Below, piece after piece: positions 1 through 7,981 of a stretch of 64,000 nt of DNA. Under the pieces are notes generated by a model. The model saw nothing but the letters and a program-made list of their open reading frames with translations. It was not told where the DNA came from and did not search any database. The first letter of the stretch is position 1. Every line of letters begins with the position of its first letter. This DNA comes from F1-120-MAGs118 sp013360535 (GTDB lineage: Bacteria; Planctomycetota; UBA1135; GCA-002686595): NCBI GenBank assembly GCA_026647215.1, contig JAPKHC010000019.1:78653-142652 (forward strand), in the 5' to 3' direction. A program made the position numbers and the translations under genes.

Positions 1-1
1 G

Positions 2-298
2 ATCGGCGCCCCCTCCGCCGACCGTCTGCACCGCGCCTCCAAGTCAACCCCACGCGTCGCCCTCTACACCGACCGCCGCCTCGAGCTGCTCCGCACTCCC
101 CTTGAGGGCGAGCGCATCCACCGCGCCTCCTCGATCCAGGTCCTGTGCTTCCCCCAGGCCTTCCTCAAGGCCCTCGAACCCACCCTCGACCGCAACCCGC
201 GCTGGCAAGTCTCGATCTCCGACGCCCACCTCTACGTCACCGCCGCCGACCAGTCCTTCGACATGCCCCTCGAGCGCTCGCCGCTGCTCGAGGAGTGA
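2..298 (+). CDS. Hypothetical protein, C-terminal part only
   Basis: This is an open frame running in from the left edge and ending at TGA 296-298, giving 98 residues with no in-frame ATG near the edge, so the start lies outside the window. The visible part is hydrophilic, mixes short beta-like stretches (WQVSISDAHLYVTA) with basic residues, and ends in acidic ERSPLLEE. Codon use is strongly GC-ending like the rest of the window. I do not recognise the family. It converges tail to tail on the signal peptidase gene with only 3 bases between the stops. Confidence 0.6.
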   Translation: MGAPSADRLHRASKSTPRVALYTDRRLELLRTPLEGERIHRASSIQVLCFPQAFLKALEPTLDRNPRWQVSISDAHLYVTAADQSFDMPLERSPLLEE

Positions 299-301
299 AC
301 G

Positions 302-1453
302 TCACAGGTCGCGGGAGCGCGAGCGGGGCCAGACGACGGAGTGGGGGATGCCGATGACCGACGAGAGCGGGATCGGGCCCCAGTCGCGGCTGTCGCGGGA
401 TTCGGCGGAGTTGTCGCCGAGGACGAAGATCTCGTCGGCGCCGAGCACGAGGGAGTCGGAGGTGGCGAAGCGGCCGAGGCTGAACCAGGTGGTGTCGCGC
501 TCGAGGCGGGCGCGGCGCAGGGTGAGGTCGAGGTCGTCGCCGCCGAACTCGGCGCGTGGGAGGGCGTGGGTGGTGCCGCCGTCGGGGGTGCGCTGGGAGG
601 GCGTGTTGGAGATGTAGCGGTGGCGCAGGAGGCCCTCGCGGCCGCTGGCGTCGAAGCACAGCTCGTTGTCGCGGTTGGAGAAGCGCAGGGTGTGCCAGCG
701 GTCGGGCTCGAAGTCGAACTCGGTGGCGCCGAGCGGCTCGGGCGGGCCGTCGCCGGAGAGGGTGCGGGCGCCGCGGAACAGGCTGGCGCGGGCGCGGCCG
801 GGTTCGGTGCGGACGAGCTCGACCCAGAACAGGTCGCCTTCTTCCGAGAGGCGCAGCAGGAAGCGGCCGAACTGGGCCGCGGGGCGAAGCTCGAGCTCGA
901 GCGCGGCGTCGTTGACGGGCGCACGGCCCTCGGCGCGCTGGCCGGAAGGCAGCAGGTAGTCGTCGAGGACGCGCGCGCGCAGCTTTGCCAGCAGTCCGCG
1001 CGCGCCGCGGCCGTCGACCTGCCACAGGCCGTCGCGCTCGACCCAGCGCGCGCGGTCGAAGTGGAAGATGTCGGGAAAAGGCTGCAACTGCGTGTCGAAG
1101 ATCGGCACCCAGGGCGCGTGGCGAACCTCGCTGGAGAGCAGCGCTCCGCCGACGTACAGGTCGCCGCCCGAGAGCAACACGGTCTCGCCGGCGAGGCCCG
1201 CGACGCGCTTGACGACCGGGACACGCTCGCCGGGCCGGGCGATCACCACCAGATCGAAGCGGCGCAGCGCCGGGCGCTCCTCGAAGCGCACGAACACGCG
1301 ATCGCCATCGACGGGGTCGCCGTGCAGGACGGGCTCCATCGAGCGGCTGTCGACCTGAAACACGTCGCCGACGAAGGCGCGCAGGCCGAGCACGGCCAGC
1401 GCCCCGACGGCGGCGGAGGCCCCCAGGATCCGGATCCAGCTCCCCCACTTCAT
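302..1453 (-). CDS. lepB: Signal peptidase I with large inserted domain
   Basis: Type I signal peptidase (S26), which cleaves secretory signal peptides at the outer face of the inner membrane. It has 383 residues: an N-terminal membrane segment (about residues 7-28), box B with nucleophile Ser38 (SRSMEP), box D with the general-base Lys82 (VVKRVAG), and a C-terminal GDN box (FVLGDNSAESRDSRDWG) followed by an IPLSSVIG strand. Between box D and the GDN box lies an insertion of roughly 200 residues. Part of it (DRWHTLRFSNRDNELCFDASG) resembles concanavalin/LamG-like sandwich domains. ATG 1453 is chosen because a membrane segment follows directly. It is divergent from the exonuclease gene with a 114-base spacer. 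The family call is secure; the identity of the insert is inference. Confidence 0.9.
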   Translation of the reverse strand: MKWGSWIRILGASAAVGALAVLGLRAFVGDVFQVDSRSMEPVLHGDPVDGDRVFVRFEERPALRRFDLVVIARPGERVPVVKRVAGLAGETVLLSGGDLYVGGALLSSEVRHAPWVPIFDTQLQPFPDIFHFDRARWVERDGLWQVDGRGARGLLAKLRARVLDDYLLPSGQRAEGRAPVNDAALELELRPAAQFGRFLLRLSEEGDLFWVELVRTEPGRARASLFRGARTLSGDGPPEPLGATEFDFEPDRWHTLRFSNRDNELCFDASGREGLLRHRYISNTPSQRTPDGGTTHALPRAEFGGDDLDLTLRRARLERDTTWFSLGRFATSDSLVLGADEIFVLGDNSAESRDSRDWGPIPLSSVIGIPHSVVWPRSRSRDL

Positions 1454-1567
1454 CGGGAGACCGCGGGCGAGGCCGGAAGGAGCGGGAGGACAAACATCGA
1501 GCGGGAGGATACGTTCGGGAGCGCGCCGACGCGGGTGGAGAGTCCGCGAGCCGCCGGCGCGAGAGCG

Positions 1568-2167
1568 ATGTCGACCCGCCGGATCGTCGTGCTGGACCTC
1601 GAGGCCACTTGCTGGCCGCGGGGGGAGCACGTGCAGGCCGAGATGGAGACGATCGAGATCGGGGCGGTGCTGCTGGGGGCCACGGGAGCGGTCGAGCGCG
1701 AGTTCCAGAGCTTCGTCCGGCCGCGGCGGCATCCGCTCCTGAGCGACTTTTGCACCCAGTTGACCTCCATTCGGCAGGCCGATGTGGACCCGGCCCCGGT
1801 GTTCGAGGAGGCGCTCGGGCGGCTGGTCGGGTGGCTCGCGGAGCACGCCGGCGGGGTCGACGCGGTGCGGCTGGCGTCCTGGGGCGCCTACGACCGGGGG
1901 CAGCTCGAGCGCGACTGCGCCTGGGCCGGCGTCGCCTACCCGTTCGCTCCCGACCACCTGAACCTCAAGCACGCCGCCAGCGCCAAGCTCGGGTGCCGGC
2001 CGGTCGGCATGGCGCAGGCGCTGGAGCGGGCCCGGCTCGAGCTCGCGGGCACGCACCACCGCGCGCTCGACGACGTGCGCAACATGGCGCGGCTCGTGCG
2101 GCACCTGTGGCCGGAAGGGCTGGCGGAGCTGCTCGCCTATCCGGCGACGCCTCCGCGCGGCTATTAG
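1568..2167 (+). CDS. DEDDh 3'-5' exonuclease, KapD-like
   Basis: 199-residue exonuclease of the RNase T/DnaQ fold, closest in layout to the stand-alone KapD/Eri-1-like nucleases that trim RNA or single-stranded DNA. The metal ligands are visible: motif I LDLEATCW (Asp10, Glu12), a central Asp in SWGAYDRGQLERD, and motif III HHRALDDVRNM with the general-base His and final Asp. The ATG at 1568 precedes a typical beta-strand start (RRIVVLDLEAT), and longer upstream frames only run through the antisense of lepB. It is followed after 134 bases by the antiporter gene. The natural substrate cannot be told from sequence. Confidence 0.85.
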   Translation: MSTRRIVVLDLEATCWPRGEHVQAEMETIEIGAVLLGATGAVEREFQSFVRPRRHPLLSDFCTQLTSIRQADVDPAPVFEEALGRLVGWLAEHAGGVDAVRLASWGAYDRGQLERDCAWAGVAYPFAPDHLNLKHAASAKLGCRPVGMAQALERARLELAGTHHRALDDVRNMARLVRHLWPEGLAELLAYPATPPRGY

Positions 2168-2301
2168 CGCGGGTTTCGCGTTCCTTGCACGGGCGGAAGG
2201 GCTTCCGCATGCTCGCTGGCGCCAGGTCCCAACCGGCGCCGCCTCCCCCACGGCAGCACAAGCCCCCCTGCGCCCCCGTCCCATCCTGAGAGGCTGATCC
2301 G

Positions 2302-3780
2302 ATGATCCGTCGATTGTTGCGGCACGTTCCTCCATCTCCCCTGCGCCCGGCGACCCTGCTCGCGCCCGCGATGCTCGCGCTCCTGTCCGCGACCGCACGC
2401 GCCGAGGAGCACGCCGCCGGTGGCGTCGGCATGGGTGCCGGCATGCCGCTTTGGACGCTGATCCCGTTCGTGGCGATCCTGCTCGCGATCGCGGTCCTGC
2501 CGCTGTTCGCCGCCCACTGGTGGGAGCACAACTCCAACAAGGGCATCATCGCGGCCATCTGCGCGGTGCCGGTCGCGGCCTACATGCTGATGTCCCACGG
2601 CTCGGCCGGCGGGCACGTGCTGCTCGAGAAGCTCCACGAGTACGTTTCGTTCATCTGCCTGCTCGGCTCGCTGTTCATCATCACGGGCGGCATCTACATC
2701 CGCGGCTCGCTGTCGGGCACGCCGCTGCTCAACACCGCGATCCTCGGCATCGGCGCCGTGATCGCGAGCTTCATCGGCACCACGGGAGCGTCCGTGCTCC
2801 TGATCCGCCCGCTGCTGCGCGCCAACGCCCCGCGCGCGCGCAAGGTGCACATCGTGGTCTTCTTCATCTTCATCGTGTCGAACTGCGGTGGCCTTCTGAC
2901 GCCGCTCGGCGACCCGCCGCTGTTCCTGGGCTTCTTGAAGGGCGTGCCGTTCGGCTGGACCATGAACCTGTGGAAGGAGTGGCTGCTCGTGAACGGAGCG
3001 CTGCTGCTCGTCTTCAACTTCTGGGACCAGCGCGTGCTCGCCAAGGAGGAGCTCGAGCGGCCGGGTTCGCAGCTCGAGGAAGTGCAGAAGCACGAGCCGT
3101 TCGGCATCGAGGGCGGCCTCAACTTCCTGTGGCTGGCGGGCGTGGTGTTCGCGATCTACGGCTCGGGCTCGGGCCTGTTCAACGGCGGCAAGCCGTGGCC
3201 GATCGGGGCCCAGGAAGGACTGATGGTGCTGTTCGCGGTGCTCGCGTGGTTCTCGACCAAGGCGTCGAACCGCGCGGCCAACAAGTTCAGCTGGGTGCCG
3301 ATCATCGAGGTCGCGGTGCTGTTCGCCGGCATCTTCGTGTGCATGGCGCCGGCGCTCGAGATCCTCAACGCCTGGGGCAAGGGCGACCGCCTGATCGCGG
3401 GCATGGGCTTCGGCATGACGCAGCCCTGGCAGTACTTCTGGGGCACGGGGGCGCTCTCGAGCTTCCTCGACAACGCCCCGACGTACCTGACGTTCGCGGC
3501 GACGGCCTCCGGTCAGGCCGGCATAGCGGTCGAGGGCTCGACCTACCTCGGCGAGCTGCTCGCCAAGGGTGACGCGGCGCAGAAGCTGATGATGGCGATC
3601 TCCTGCGGCGCCGTGTTCATGGGCGCCAACACGTACATCGGCAACGGCCCCAACTTCATGGTCAAGGCGATCGCCGAGGAGAACGGCGTGAAGATGCCGG
3701 GCTTCTTCGGCTACATGGCCTACAGCCTCGGCATCCTCGTGCCGCTGTTCGTGATCGTGACGCTGGCGTTCTTCCGCTGA
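2302..3780 (+). CDS. NhaD-type Na+/H+ antiporter-like membrane protein
   Basis: 492-residue ion transporter-superfamily protein, probably a sodium/proton antiporter in the inner membrane. The N-terminus resembles a cleavable signal peptide (AlaLeu-rich core ending ATARA-EE), then about eleven hydrophobic segments. Typical family signatures are GTTGASVLLIRPLL, the cytoplasmic-loop motif SNCGGLLTPLGDPPLFLG, and the second-half counterpart SFLDNAPTYLTF followed by GNGPNFMVKA. A GAGAGG ribosome-binding site lies 8 bases before the ATG. It is first in a run of four same-strand transporter genes. CitMHS/ArsB-like transport cannot be excluded. Confidence 0.82.
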   Translation: MIRRLLRHVPPSPLRPATLLAPAMLALLSATARAEEHAAGGVGMGAGMPLWTLIPFVAILLAIAVLPLFAAHWWEHNSNKGIIAAICAVPVAAYMLMSHGSAGGHVLLEKLHEYVSFICLLGSLFIITGGIYIRGSLSGTPLLNTAILGIGAVIASFIGTTGASVLLIRPLLRANAPRARKVHIVVFFIFIVSNCGGLLTPLGDPPLFLGFLKGVPFGWTMNLWKEWLLVNGALLLVFNFWDQRVLAKEELERPGSQLEEVQKHEPFGIEGGLNFLWLAGVVFAIYGSGSGLFNGGKPWPIGAQEGLMVLFAVLAWFSTKASNRAANKFSWVPIIEVAVLFAGIFVCMAPALEILNAWGKGDRLIAGMGFGMTQPWQYFWGTGALSSFLDNAPTYLTFAATASGQAGIAVEGSTYLGELLAKGDAAQKLMMAISCGAVFMGANTYIGNGPNFMVKAIAEENGVKMPGFFGYMAYSLGILVPLFVIVTLAFFR

Positions 3781-3788
3781 CAATCGAG

Positions 3789-3825
3789 GACCGGCGGCGC
3801 GCGACACGCTCGTGCGCCGCCGGTC
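3789..3825 (+). promoter_or_regulatory. Strong hairpin abutting the APC-transporter start
   Basis: A perfect 12-base-pair inverted repeat (GACCGGCGGCGC at 3789-3800 and its complement at 3814-3825, loop 13 bases) fills the gap between the antiporter stop and the next ATG at 3829. No T-run follows, so it is not a textbook terminator. It occupies the place where a Shine-Dalgarno sequence should be and could limit translation of the APC gene or slow or terminate transcription. Function is inference. Confidence 0.5.
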
Positions 3826-3828
3826 GCC

Positions 3829-5715
3829 ATGCAATCCGGACCCGCTTCGACCCAGGAACTGGCGCGCTCGTCGAGCGCGTCGTTGCGCCAGCTGTCCCCG
3901 CTGCTGGTGTGGGCGGTCGTGTTCTCGGACATCGGCACGTCGATCTACTACGTGCCGGGCATCCTGTACCAGCAGGTCGGCGACGCGGCACCGCTGTTCA
4001 TCCTCGCGGCGCTGGTCGGCTTCGTGCTGCTCGCGTCGAAGTACGTCGAGATCTGCTGGCGCCATCCCGAGGGTGGCGGCGTCGTCACGGTCGCGAGCGA
4101 CGTCTTCAGCCCGCGCATGGGCCTGCTCGGCGGGCTCCTGATCTCGGTCAGTTACTTCGTGACGAGCGCGATCTCGTCGCTCTCGGGCATCGTGTACCTG
4201 TCGGGCCTGTTCCCGTTCCTCGAGGAGCACGTGCTCGGCTTCACGGTGCTCGCGCTGGTGCTGCTCGCGACGGTGAACATCATCGGCATCCGCGAGAGCG
4301 CGTTGCTCGCGCTGGTGATGGCGGCGACGGCCTTCACGATCAACATCGGCGTGATGCTGGTCGTGATGCTGCGCATCGGGCCGGGCGAGTGGAGCCGGAT
4401 GCTGGGGCAGCTGTTCGAGGGCGAGGCGCTCTCGACGCGCAACCTGCTGATCGGCTACTCGGGCGCGTGGCTCGCGTTCTCCGGACTCGAGAGCATCAGC
4501 CAGCTCAGCCCGGCGATGAAGCTCCCCATCCGCGCGACGGCGCGCAAGGGCATGTGGTTCGTCGTCGGCTCGATCCTGCTGACCTCGCCGCTCCTGACCC
4601 TGTTCTCGGTCGAGCTGCTCGACCTCGCGGTGAAGTCGGACTCGCTCAAGCAGGAGCGCTTCATCAGCGAGCTCGCGAACCTGTGGGGCGGCCTGCCGCT
4701 GCAGGTCGCGGTCGTCGCGTCGGCCTCGTCGCTGCTGCTCTTCGCCGCGAACACCGCGATCATCGGCGCCTACCACGTGTTCCTCGCGCTCGCCGACGCG
4801 CACTTCCTGCCCGAGCTCGTCACCTGGCGCAACCAGCGCTTCGGCACGCCGCACTTCGCGATCCTCGTCGCGACGATCGTCCCGATCCTGCTCGTGCTCG
4901 CCATCGGTCGCGACCTCGTCATGCTCGGCGACCTGTACGCGTTCGGGCTGCTCGGCGCGTTCCTGCTGACGTCGCTCGGGCTCGACCTCGTGCGCTGGCG
5001 CGAGCGCGACCGCGGCCTCAAGTTCGGGCTCGGCGTGTTCGCCACGCTGATGATCGTCGTCGCGTGGTTCACGTCGCTGATGGTCAAGCAGGAGGCGACG
5101 ATCTTCGGCGGCCTGCTCGTGCTGATCGGGCTCCTGCTCGCGATCGGCACGCAGCAGAAGTGGTTCACCGACTGGCTGTACGCCTTGCCGATGTTCCGGC
5201 GCATGGCGACGGCGGCGATCGAGAAGTCCGAGGACGTGCTCGAGAAGGGCGAGACGGAGATCCTGAGCCTTGCGCAGGCCGAGGAGATCGTCGCGCTGTA
5301 CCCGTCGCACACGCTGGTCGGCATGCGCTCGAGCAACGACTCGCTGCTGCAGGAGGCGATCCTGCGCGAGAAGGGGCTCGGCGGCCGCAACCTGTACGTC
5401 GTGTTCATCGACGAGCGCGCCGGGCTGTTCGTGCGCGCCGCGGACTCGACGGACGCGGTCAAGAAGGCCGCCGAGGCGCCGCTGCTCGACGCGGTGCGCA
5501 AGGCCGAGCGCCAGGGCATCCAGGTCTTCCCGATCTGGACGGTGTCGCACAACGCGGTCGAAGGCATGGTGCGCGCGGCGGAGGCGCTCGGAGTCGATGC
5601 CGTCATGGTCGGCGCGAGCCAACGCAGCGCGGTCTACCACCTGATCCGCGGCCACATCGTCAACGGACTCGCGAAGCAGCTGCCGGCGCATATCAAGATG
5701 GTGCTCTGTGGGTGA
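3829..5715 (+). CDS. APC-superfamily permease with C-terminal Usp-like domain
   Basis: 628-residue amino-acid/polyamine/organocation permease. The first membrane segment carries the APC-type signature FSDIGTSIYYVPGILY (unwound helix 1), and about twelve hydrophobic segments run to residue 450. A soluble cytoplasmic domain of about 150 residues follows, built like a universal stress protein/adenine nucleotide alpha-hydrolase fold (alternating strands, ending GVDAVMVGASQRSAVYHLIRGHIV). Such tails occur in KimA-like and other regulated APC carriers and often bind nucleotides. The substrate is not predictable. The start sits 3 bases after a strong hairpin, and the end overlaps the TerC gene by 8 bases. 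Confidence 0.82.
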   Translation: MQSGPASTQELARSSSASLRQLSPLLVWAVVFSDIGTSIYYVPGILYQQVGDAAPLFILAALVGFVLLASKYVEICWRHPEGGGVVTVASDVFSPRMGLLGGLLISVSYFVTSAISSLSGIVYLSGLFPFLEEHVLGFTVLALVLLATVNIIGIRESALLALVMAATAFTINIGVMLVVMLRIGPGEWSRMLGQLFEGEALSTRNLLIGYSGAWLAFSGLESISQLSPAMKLPIRATARKGMWFVVGSILLTSPLLTLFSVELLDLAVKSDSLKQERFISELANLWGGLPLQVAVVASASSLLLFAANTAIIGAYHVFLALADAHFLPELVTWRNQRFGTPHFAILVATIVPILLVLAIGRDLVMLGDLYAFGLLGAFLLTSLGLDLVRWRERDRGLKFGLGVFATLMIVVAWFTSLMVKQEATIFGGLLVLIGLLLAIGTQQKWFTDWLYALPMFRRMATAAIEKSEDVLEKGETEILSLAQAEEIVALYPSHTLVGMRSSNDSLLQEAILREKGLGGRNLYVVFIDERAGLFVRAADSTDAVKKAAEAPLLDAVRKAERQGIQVFPIWTVSHNAVEGMVRAAEALGVDAVMVGASQRSAVYHLIRGHIVNGLAKQLPAHIKMVLCG

Positions 5716-6634
5716 CGGAATCCTGTGGGCCGTGTTCGGGGCCATCGTGCTGATCTCGATGGCGCTCGACCTCGGCGTCTTCCATCGCACGGCGCACGCG
5801 ATCGGCTTCAAGGAGTCGCTGGCGTGGACGGTCGTGTGGATCGTGCTGGCGGCGGGCCTGGGCCTGTTCGTGTGGTACGAGAAGGGAGCGGACTCCGCCG
5901 CGGCCTACGCGACCTGCTACCTGACCGAGAAGGCGCTCAGCGTCGACAACCTGTTCGTGTTCGTCGTGCTGTTCCGCTTCTTCCGCATCGCGCCGGAAAA
6001 CCAGCACCGCGTGCTCACGTGGGGCATCGTCGGCGCGCTGGTGATGCGCGCGGTGTTCATCTTCCTCGGCGTCGAGCTGGTCGAGCGCTTCCACTGGACG
6101 ACCTACGTGCTCGGCGCGTTCCTGCTGATCACGGGCATCAAGCTCGCGCTCGCGGAAGACAAGGAGGTCGAGCCCGAGAAGAACCTCGTGCTGCGGCTCT
6201 CGCGGCGCTTCCTGCGCGTGACGAGCGACTTCGACGGCTCGAAGTTCTTCGTGGTGCGCGACGGGCGCAGCTTCGCGACGCCGATGTTCCTGTGCCTGCT
6301 CGTGGTCGAGGCGACGGACGTGCTGTTCGCGGTCGACTCGGTCCCGGCGGCGCTCGGCATCACGCACGACCGCTTCGTGCTCTACAGCTCGAACGTGATG
6401 GCGATCTGCGGCCTGCGCGCGCTGTACTTCGCGGTCGCGGGCCTGATCGGGCTGTTCCACTTCCTCAAGCACGGCCTCGCGCTCATCCTCGTGTTCGTCG
6501 GCGTCAAGATGCTGATCGCGCACTGGTACAAGATCCCGATCCCCTGGGCGCTGGGCGGCGTGCTGGGGATCCTCGTGGCGGCGGTGCTGCTGAGCGTGGC
6601 CTTCAAGCCGCGCAAGCCCGAGGGAGCCCAGTGA
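5708..6634 (+). CDS. TerC family integral membrane protein
   Basis: 308-residue TerC/Alx-type membrane protein with about nine hydrophobic segments. Members are linked to manganese export or metalation of exported proteins and to tellurite resistance. Conserved acidic motifs are present: STEKALSVDNLFVF-like YLTEKALSVDNLFVFVV near residue 80, and LLVVEATDVLFAVDSVPA near residue 200, where the aspartates line the metal path. The GTG start at 5708 overlaps the preceding permease by 8 bases, and the TGA overlaps the GTG of the next symporter (GTGA), so the three genes are likely translationally coupled. Confidence 0.88.
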   Translation: MGDGILWAVFGAIVLISMALDLGVFHRTAHAIGFKESLAWTVVWIVLAAGLGLFVWYEKGADSAAAYATCYLTEKALSVDNLFVFVVLFRFFRIAPENQHRVLTWGIVGALVMRAVFIFLGVELVERFHWTTYVLGAFLLITGIKLALAEDKEVEPEKNLVLRLSRRFLRVTSDFDGSKFFVVRDGRSFATPMFLCLLVVEATDVLFAVDSVPAALGITHDRFVLYSSNVMAICGLRALYFAVAGLIGLFHFLKHGLALILVFVGVKMLIAHWYKIPIPWALGGVLGILVAAVLLSVAFKPRKPEGAQ

Positions 6635-7926
6635 GCGGCGGCAGCGGCCACAACCGGATTCTCGCGGGTCTGGGGATCGGCGCGGTCGCGGGCGTCGCGG
6701 CCAACACGCTGGTCGGCGACTCGCCGCAGGCGCGCGCGACGCTCGACACGCTGATCGACACCGTCGCGCATCCGATCGGGCAGATCTTCCTGCGCCTGCT
6801 GTTCGTCGTCGTCCTGCCGCTGGTGTTCGCGTCGATCGCGGTCGGCGTGTCGAGCCTCGGCGACCTGAAGAAGCTCGGGAGCCTCGGCGCGCGCACGCTG
6901 TTCTTTTTCGTGCTGACGAGCGTGCTCTCGGCCGTGCTCGGCATCACGGCGCTGCACCTGCTGCAGCCCGGCGCGGGCTTCGATCCGCAGACGCTGGCCG
7001 AGATGCAGGCGAAGTACGCCGGCGACGTGCAGTCGCTCGCGTCGAAGGCCTCGGCGAACGCGCCGACGGACCTGCTCGGCCGCGTCAACCAGATCCTCGA
7101 CATGTTCCTGCCGCGCAACCTGCTGAAGGCCGCGGTGGAGATGCAGATGATCCCCGTGATCGTGTTCGCGCTGGTGTTCGGCGCGGCGCTCACGCTGATC
7201 GACACGCGCAGGCGCGAGTCGATGAACACGGTGCTCGAGGCGCTCTCGGACGCGATGGTGACGATCGTGGGCTTCGCGATGAAGCTCGCGCCGCTCGCGG
7301 TGGGCTGCCTGATCTTCGGCGTCACCGCGCGTTTCGGCTTCGGCCTGCTGCAGAAGCTCGGCGCCTACGTCGCGATCATCCTCGCCTGCTACGTGATCCA
7401 GCTCGTCGTGCTGTATCCGGTGCTCTTGACCGTGATGGCGCGCCGCAACCCGTGGCAGTTCCTCAAGAGCGCGATGCCGGTGATGGTGACGGCGCTGTCG
7501 ACCTCGTCGAGCAGTGCCACGCTGCCGACTTCGATCCGCGTCGCGCAGGAATCGCTCGGCATCCGGCCGCAGATCGCGGGTTTCGTGCTGCCGCTCGGCG
7601 CCACGATGAACATGAACGGCACGGCGCTGTTCGAAGGTGCGGTCGTGCTGTTCGTCGCGCAGGTGTTCGGCGTCGAGCTCGCCCTGCAGACGCAGGCGAT
7701 GGTCGTCGGCATGTGCGTGCTGACGGCGATCGGCGCCGCAGGCGTTCCGGGCGGATCCCTGCCGCTCTTGATGGGCGTGATGGCGCAGGCGGGCGTGCCG
7801 CCGGACGGCATCGCGATCGTGCTCGGCGTCGACCGCGTGCTCGACATGGGCCGCACCGTCATCAACGTCATGGGCGACCAGGTGTGCGCCGCGTACATCG
7901 ACGCGGCCGACCGACCGCGCGCGTGA
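6631..7926 (+). CDS. Dicarboxylate/amino acid:cation symporter (DAACS)
   Basis: 431-residue sodium- or proton-coupled carrier of the GltP/GltT/DctA family. Diagnostic elements are the serine-rich hairpin HP1 (TSSSSATLP, about residue 292), the NMDGT-like motif NMNGT (about residue 327), the glycine-rich HP2 (AAGVPGGSLPLL), and the helix 8 signature VDRVLDMGRTVINVMGD (about residue 404), whose Asp and Arg bind substrate. NMNGT in place of NMDGT occurs in part of the family and may shift ion coupling. The GTG start overlaps the TerC stop by 4 bases, which fixes the start. Confidence 0.92.
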   Translation: MSGGSGHNRILAGLGIGAVAGVAANTLVGDSPQARATLDTLIDTVAHPIGQIFLRLLFVVVLPLVFASIAVGVSSLGDLKKLGSLGARTLFFFVLTSVLSAVLGITALHLLQPGAGFDPQTLAEMQAKYAGDVQSLASKASANAPTDLLGRVNQILDMFLPRNLLKAAVEMQMIPVIVFALVFGAALTLIDTRRRESMNTVLEALSDAMVTIVGFAMKLAPLAVGCLIFGVTARFGFGLLQKLGAYVAIILACYVIQLVVLYPVLLTVMARRNPWQFLKSAMPVMVTALSTSSSSATLPTSIRVAQESLGIRPQIAGFVLPLGATMNMNGTALFEGAVVLFVAQVFGVELALQTQAMVVGMCVLTAIGAAGVPGGSLPLLMGVMAQAGVPPDGIAIVLGVDRVLDMGRTVINVMGDQVCAAYIDAADRPRA

Positions 7927-7970
7927 ACGAGCGCCCCGCACCCCAAGCTGCTAGTCTCTGCGAACACCAC

Positions 7971-7976
7971 GGAGGA
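7971..7976 (+). promoter_or_regulatory. Ribosome-binding site of the FKBP gene
   Basis: GGAGGA lies 5 bases before ATG 7982. It is one of the few strong Shine-Dalgarno sequences in this window and settles the start of the FKBP gene. Confidence 0.7.
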
Positions 7977-7981
7977 TTTCC

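Noticed and set aside
2164..5811. 1215-codon minus-strand frame across the transporter genes
   Set aside because: Antisense of the clearly coding antiporter and APC genes; low-complexity Arg/Glu/Gln/His composition.
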